Assembly: GCF_019703515.2 (NCBI RefSeq)
Contig: NC_059349.1
Location: forward strand, 20,990,744 to 21,054,743
Direction: 5' to 3'
Source: Myxocyprinus asiaticus
Taxonomy: Eukaryota; Chordata; Actinopteri; Cypriniformes; Catostomidae
DNA length: 64,000 bases
The notes under the pieces are model-generated. The model was given only the letters and a program-made list of their open reading frames with translations. It ran no database searches and was not told where the DNA came from. Of this stretch, positions 59,833-64,000 are shown in pieces. The position numbers and the translations under genes are program-made. Numbering within the stretch: position 1 is the first letter of the stretch; each line of letters starts with the position of its first letter.

Positions 59833-60999
59833 TAGGCTACATATCTCGTCTCTAAAAATGCCACGACTTTCCTTTAGTGAGTCATTCCACACTACTCACA
59901 CTACTTAGCCAACATAGTAAGTGAGGGTTGGATAATAATTTACTACCAAATGCCGTATACGATAGTGGATACAGATGCACTCGCACTTCTTAAATTCTAC
60001 ATAAATAATAATGCTTTTTTTAAGGCTAAACAAACAAAACAGGGCTATTTTAGATCAAGTTAATATTTTATTACTTGATCAGTCAGCTAGCCTAAGTTAA
60101 TTGCCAACATCCAATAGGACATTACCTTTTTTTTTTTTTTTACATACATACATAGACCATACAGTCATAAATATTAGTATTTTTTTTACTTTTACTCATT
60201 TTATTTTGTTATGGACGCCGTTTACATTTATTGTAGCCTTCAAATGTGAAATAAAATGACATCTGAAGTGCATGTTTGTGCAGGTGTTTGTGTAATCTCT
60301 TTGACCTGGTAAATACTTTGGTAGGAGCTGAATAAAACAAATATTCATGATAAAAGAGACACCAGCAGCTGCTGGTCATGAAAGTAGGCCGTCTGACCGC
60401 ACTCATTCAGCTCTGATTCATACGCATTCCCGCTTTCTTTTAATCACGATTACTTAAAGTGATAGAGATCCTTTACCTTGATCCAACCAACAAGACATCT
60501 GAATCTGGTTTTCGGCCAAAGTGAAACAAACTCATTGTCACTGCCTTCACATTGTGGGTGTATGGAGAAATGCAGCAGTGGGTAAAACACCTGTTGTCTT
60601 TGAATTTGGCAAAACAACTGTGGCCTGTCTACATTTCTAGACACGAGATTTTTTTGTTTTTGTTTGTTTTTTTAAATTCCAGAGTATTTCTCTGAGCACC
60701 CTCTCTCCTCAGTGCCGAAATAATATTGCGCATGCAGCCCACCAGTCACAGATGAGAGGGTTAAAAACAGGATAGGGCAAAAAGCCTGTAATCCTTGGAG
60801 TAACTGCAGTCATTGAGATGGATGGGTGGATAGATAGATCAACAGAATGCACTGATTAAGACAAATGCGCCATCACTTGGCATTAATGATGGGCAATAGA
60901 AGTGGAGTCAACCTGCTCTAACTAAACCAGTGACGGAACCCGCATTGCATCACAGAATCAATTCTTGGCCAGTGCACGCGCCACAGGCTCTGCCGGCTT
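59831..60999. other. thpo upstream region, nothing recognised
   Basis: AT-rich with T runs near 60128 and 60652. No coding evidence. Confidence 0.4.
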
Positions 61000-61099
61000 A
61001 ATTACTCTACCTATCAGCGCGTGCAGGGCACACAAATCTGAGCCCTTCAGGTGATGCATTAATACAGTCAAGTATGTGTTAAAGGAAGCGTTCGTCTTT

Positions 61100-61413
61100 T
61101 TTTTTTTTTTTTTTTTTTTAAGTTTAGCTTCCAGTCTGAGCCGAATTCCAAGACGAACAAGAGGCAGCAGCGGTTTCAGAAACAGCACTGCCAATTCACC
61201 AGCGCGGCCAATTACAGAGAAAGTATTTCGATCGTCTACAGGAACGATTGTGAATAGAAAGACTGACGTCAATACTTGATTTTGATTGCGTTGATCTAAT
61301 TGTGTGGGGATTTCTTGCATTTTCGCATCATTAAATGGAGCGGCGTAGGTGACGTTTGGACTGTTGCGTTCAAGAGGAGCTCTTATCAAGACTAAAAGCC
61401 AGCGAGAAAAAAT
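61100..61413 (+). promoter_or_regulatory. possible divergent promoter and non-coding first exon
   Basis: GC-richer than its surroundings. A perfect CRE TGACGTCA lies at 61264-61271 and a half site TGACGTTT near 61352. A strong plus-strand donor AAAAAT|GTAAGTAG closes a possible exon at 61413. No following exon could be named in the remaining 2.6 kb. Confidence 0.35.
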
Positions 61414-62173
61414 GTAAGTAGCCTATCTGCCAAAGACGAAATAGCAACCTGTTAAGGTGTCCAAGATTGCTGATGATAAACTGCGCTTTGAAAGCGCGTG
61501 AGAAGTCGCCTAACTGCGATCAAAACAATTCGTTATAGCCTTCTTAAAGCTTTTACTTTTCATTTTTATTATACCAACTTGGGTTTCAAGCGGGGCTCAA
61601 GGGCACAGCGTTATTCGTACAGGGAGTTCAACATACATACGTCTGATTCCCTTGTCTAGATTATCTAATGAGGACAAACGGGCACAATTTGGTCAGACCG
61701 GCTCACTGCACTATTATATTTAAGAAACCTTATTGATTCAGTGGTTTATACATCTAGATCCAGTGTCCCTTCAAGGTCCTTTCTTGGGGATGGAGGAATC
61801 TGAAACGCAAAGAGAGAGAGAGAAATAGCCATTCATATTTGCATCCACACAATTCAAGTCAGGAATGGATATCTTCACCTTTACTTTCATCCTCAGGGAT
61901 TTATGGAATTTCAATTATTTGCAGACCACATGTGTCTATAATTGAAATGGAAGCTTTTTAAGCACTTGGAGAGAAACTTTATCTTCTTAACTTGATTGAT
62001 TGGTATTATGGCAAGTTTAATGAGTTGGTTTGGTATCAAGTCAAGTTTGGTAAAAAAATTTAAAAAAAATAAAGATAATTTTATTTATGTGTTGAATGTG
62101 TTTGACCCGCCTTATTGCAGGCCAGTGTTTAACAGAGGACAATCACATGCTATTGAGCTCAGTGTGTAATGGG
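61414..62173. other. nothing recognised
   Basis: AT-rich; possible intron of a plus-strand gene, not supported further. Confidence 0.35.
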
Positions 62174-63018
62174 CAGGGTATGGAGGGTTACTTTTTAAAT
62201 GTATTCCATTACAGATTACAGAATACATGCTGTAAAATGTCATTTGTAACGTATTCCATTAGATTACTCAAGGTCAGTAATGTATTCTAAATACTTTGGA
62301 TTACTTCTTCAGCACTGGCAGATTTTTTCACTTGTTTTGACTATAAAAACTCTGCCAGTACAGTAAGACAAAATACACATGTTAAAAATACATTCTCTGA
62401 AACACCTAAATATCTTATGCAGTGTTGTTTCTCAAACAAGATCAATCAAATTGATCTTGTTTTAAGGATTTTTAGATATTTTTACAGGAAAACAATACAA
62501 ACATTATTATCAAGAATGCGATTTTTGCCCAAATATCAAAGGTCTTACTAGAAAAAAAGAACTTATGATCCAACGTGAATTTTCTTTATACAAAAATCTG
62601 ATCGTGCCTGGTAACGTGCATGTAAAATGGCTAGAAATAGCATTTTAGCTTAGCGTAAAGCTGACAATTTACACAAGGTTTATTTCTATTGTGCTCCAAA
62701 CTTACTTCAAACTTACATTCATACGAGCAGACAGAGAAGTAACACATCGTAAGAAAATGTTTTACCGCTGTTCAAATGCACTTTGGATCACATCATTTAT
62801 ATGTATAAATGTTTTCCATCTGAAAGGACTAAATATTAAATGAAACAAATGACAATAAAATGCAAAGTAATCTCTTCAGTAATCAAAGTACTTTTTGAAT
62901 GTAACTGTATTCTGATTATTAATGATTTAAATTGTATCTGTAGTGGAATACAGTTACTAATATTTTGTATTTTAAATACGTAATCCCGTTATATGTATTT
63001 CATTACTCCCCAACACTG
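62174..63018. mobile_element. hAT-like element with perfect target duplication
   Basis: Ends CAGGGTATGGAGGGTTACTT and ATTACTCCCCAACACTG are terminal repeats. Perfect 8-bp duplication GTAATGGG at 62166-62173 and 63019-63026. 845 nt, no transposase frame. Confidence 0.85.
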
Positions 63019-63026
63019 GTAATGGG

Positions 63027-64000
63027 TCTTATTCCCCTTGTGGGATGGTAATGTGTAATCCAATATCGACACTTGTTTCACACCCCCATACAGATCAACG
63101 TCTCATTTTCCAATCCAGGCCCAAATAGTCAATGAAGAAGATGTTCTTTTGAACTCTTCCACAATTAATTAAAAAAACTAAAAGTTTTGTGGAAGATATG
63201 CATCAAATTGGGTCAGTGTGATAACACTGAAAATCTCTGAACACCTAATTTAAAGGAATGCGCAACGAATGCGCAACGAATGTCCAAAGCATCTTCGTGT
63301 GACTTGTATCTGTTGTTCATGGACAACAAGAAAGAAGTGCAGGTGTTTTGCTCAGAAACTGATAAAAGATGCAAAAGATCTCATGTGTATTTATGTTAAA
63401 TTATTCTCGAGAAACAGCCTATATCTGTGAGGAAGTGTTAAATAGACATACTGTAATGTAGATTATAAGATTTGACAGTGTAGTCCACAATTATCTTTTT
63501 TGTTGACAAAGCATAAACAACTGAAAAGACATGCTATCTTCAGTATGTTTAACCAAAGACATGGTTTTTGAGTTTGGTTTGTATGCATGAGCATGCATAG
63601 AGAAGAAAAAGAGAGCGAGAGTGAACACATATACACAAAAACTCTGCAGTGTTGCAAGAAAACTGTCAGAATTCACAGTGATCATTCATATTTCATCTCA
63701 GGCCCTGCTGTTGTCTGAGCTGGCAGGAGACCTGTTACTGAGCCTATCAGAGTTTCTGTCTCTGCAGGGAAATATTTTTTAACAATCTATTGGTTTTCTC
63801 TGTCTCTCCAAGGAATTCTGTTTTTCATCCTGAGAAGCTGCTGGTGCTTGGGCAGAGCTTGAAATGCAGCTTATACCTTGTATCTATATTTAGTGTTTAC
63901 TGTAACCACTGTAATATTAATGAGTATTTTAATGAGCTGCCCACTGGCTCTCCACAGGATTTGAAAGTGAGGCTGATTTGTTATTATAGATGAGCTCAAT
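63027..64000. other. window end, nothing recognised
   Basis: A plus-strand frame at 63790-63993 and an acceptor-like TGGCTCTCCACAG near 63957 were examined, but no family resemblance was found. Confidence 0.35.

Noticed and set aside
60958..61389. 143-codon minus-strand frame with a lysine run
   Set aside because: The lysines come from a poly(T) tract; no family resemblance, overlaps the GC-rich regulatory-like segment.

Overview
The window is vertebrate nuclear DNA, most likely from a cypriniform (carp-like) teleost. It shows GT-AG spliced genes, very high density of Tc1/mariner, hAT, foldback and SINE copies of the kinds common in cyprinid genomes, long (TA)n and poly(A/T) tracts, and an AT-rich background. 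I see no bacterial or phage-type system.

Two protein-coding genes could be built exon by exon, both on the minus strand. (1) zfyve9 (SARA, the endosomal Smad anchor of TGF-beta signalling) fills about 0.05-45.6 kb. A likely GC-rich first exon/promoter lies near 45.3-45.6 kb, a possible non-coding exon near 28.5 kb, the ATG exon at 26.1 kb, a 1.5 kb exon at 22.8-24.4 kb, and 15 further coding exons down to the stop at 878. All exon phases agree and give about 1222 residues with the FYVE finger, Smad-binding domain, PP1 docking motif and C-terminal SARA domain, but one base is missing in the first coding exon. (2) Upstream on the same strand, at 53.3-59.6 kb, five small exons encode a 177-residue four-helix cytokine with the cysteine pattern of thrombopoietin (thpo). 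No single ORF reveals it because the exons are 13, 131, 87, 165 and 138 nt.

The rest is mostly transposon-derived. The 7.3 kb zfyve9 intron at 5.5-12.8 kb is a nested block of an unclassified repeat, SINEs, a foldback end, a hAT-like MITE and a TTAA-flanked element with a THAP-like fragment, ending in a hairpin minisatellite. The 26.2-36.4 kb region holds a hAT copy split by a Tc1, a Sleeping-Beauty-lineage Tc1 fused to another Tc1 fragment, an L2-like LINE and a TTAA-flanked element. At 39.5-44.7 kb are a Harbinger-like element, a Tc1 interrupted by a hAT MITE, and a foldback element. Between the two genes (45.6-53.3 kb) are another foldback copy, a nearly complete Tc1 and a Tc1-derived MITE. 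The thpo introns carry a hAT-like element, a LINE 3' end and a TTAA MITE. A GC-richer segment with a CRE near 61.0-61.4 kb may be a divergent promoter, and a hAT with a perfect 8-bp target duplication lies at 62.2-63.0 kb.

Splice sites and residue numbers were derived by hand. Family names of repeats rest on remembered family hallmarks and were not searched.
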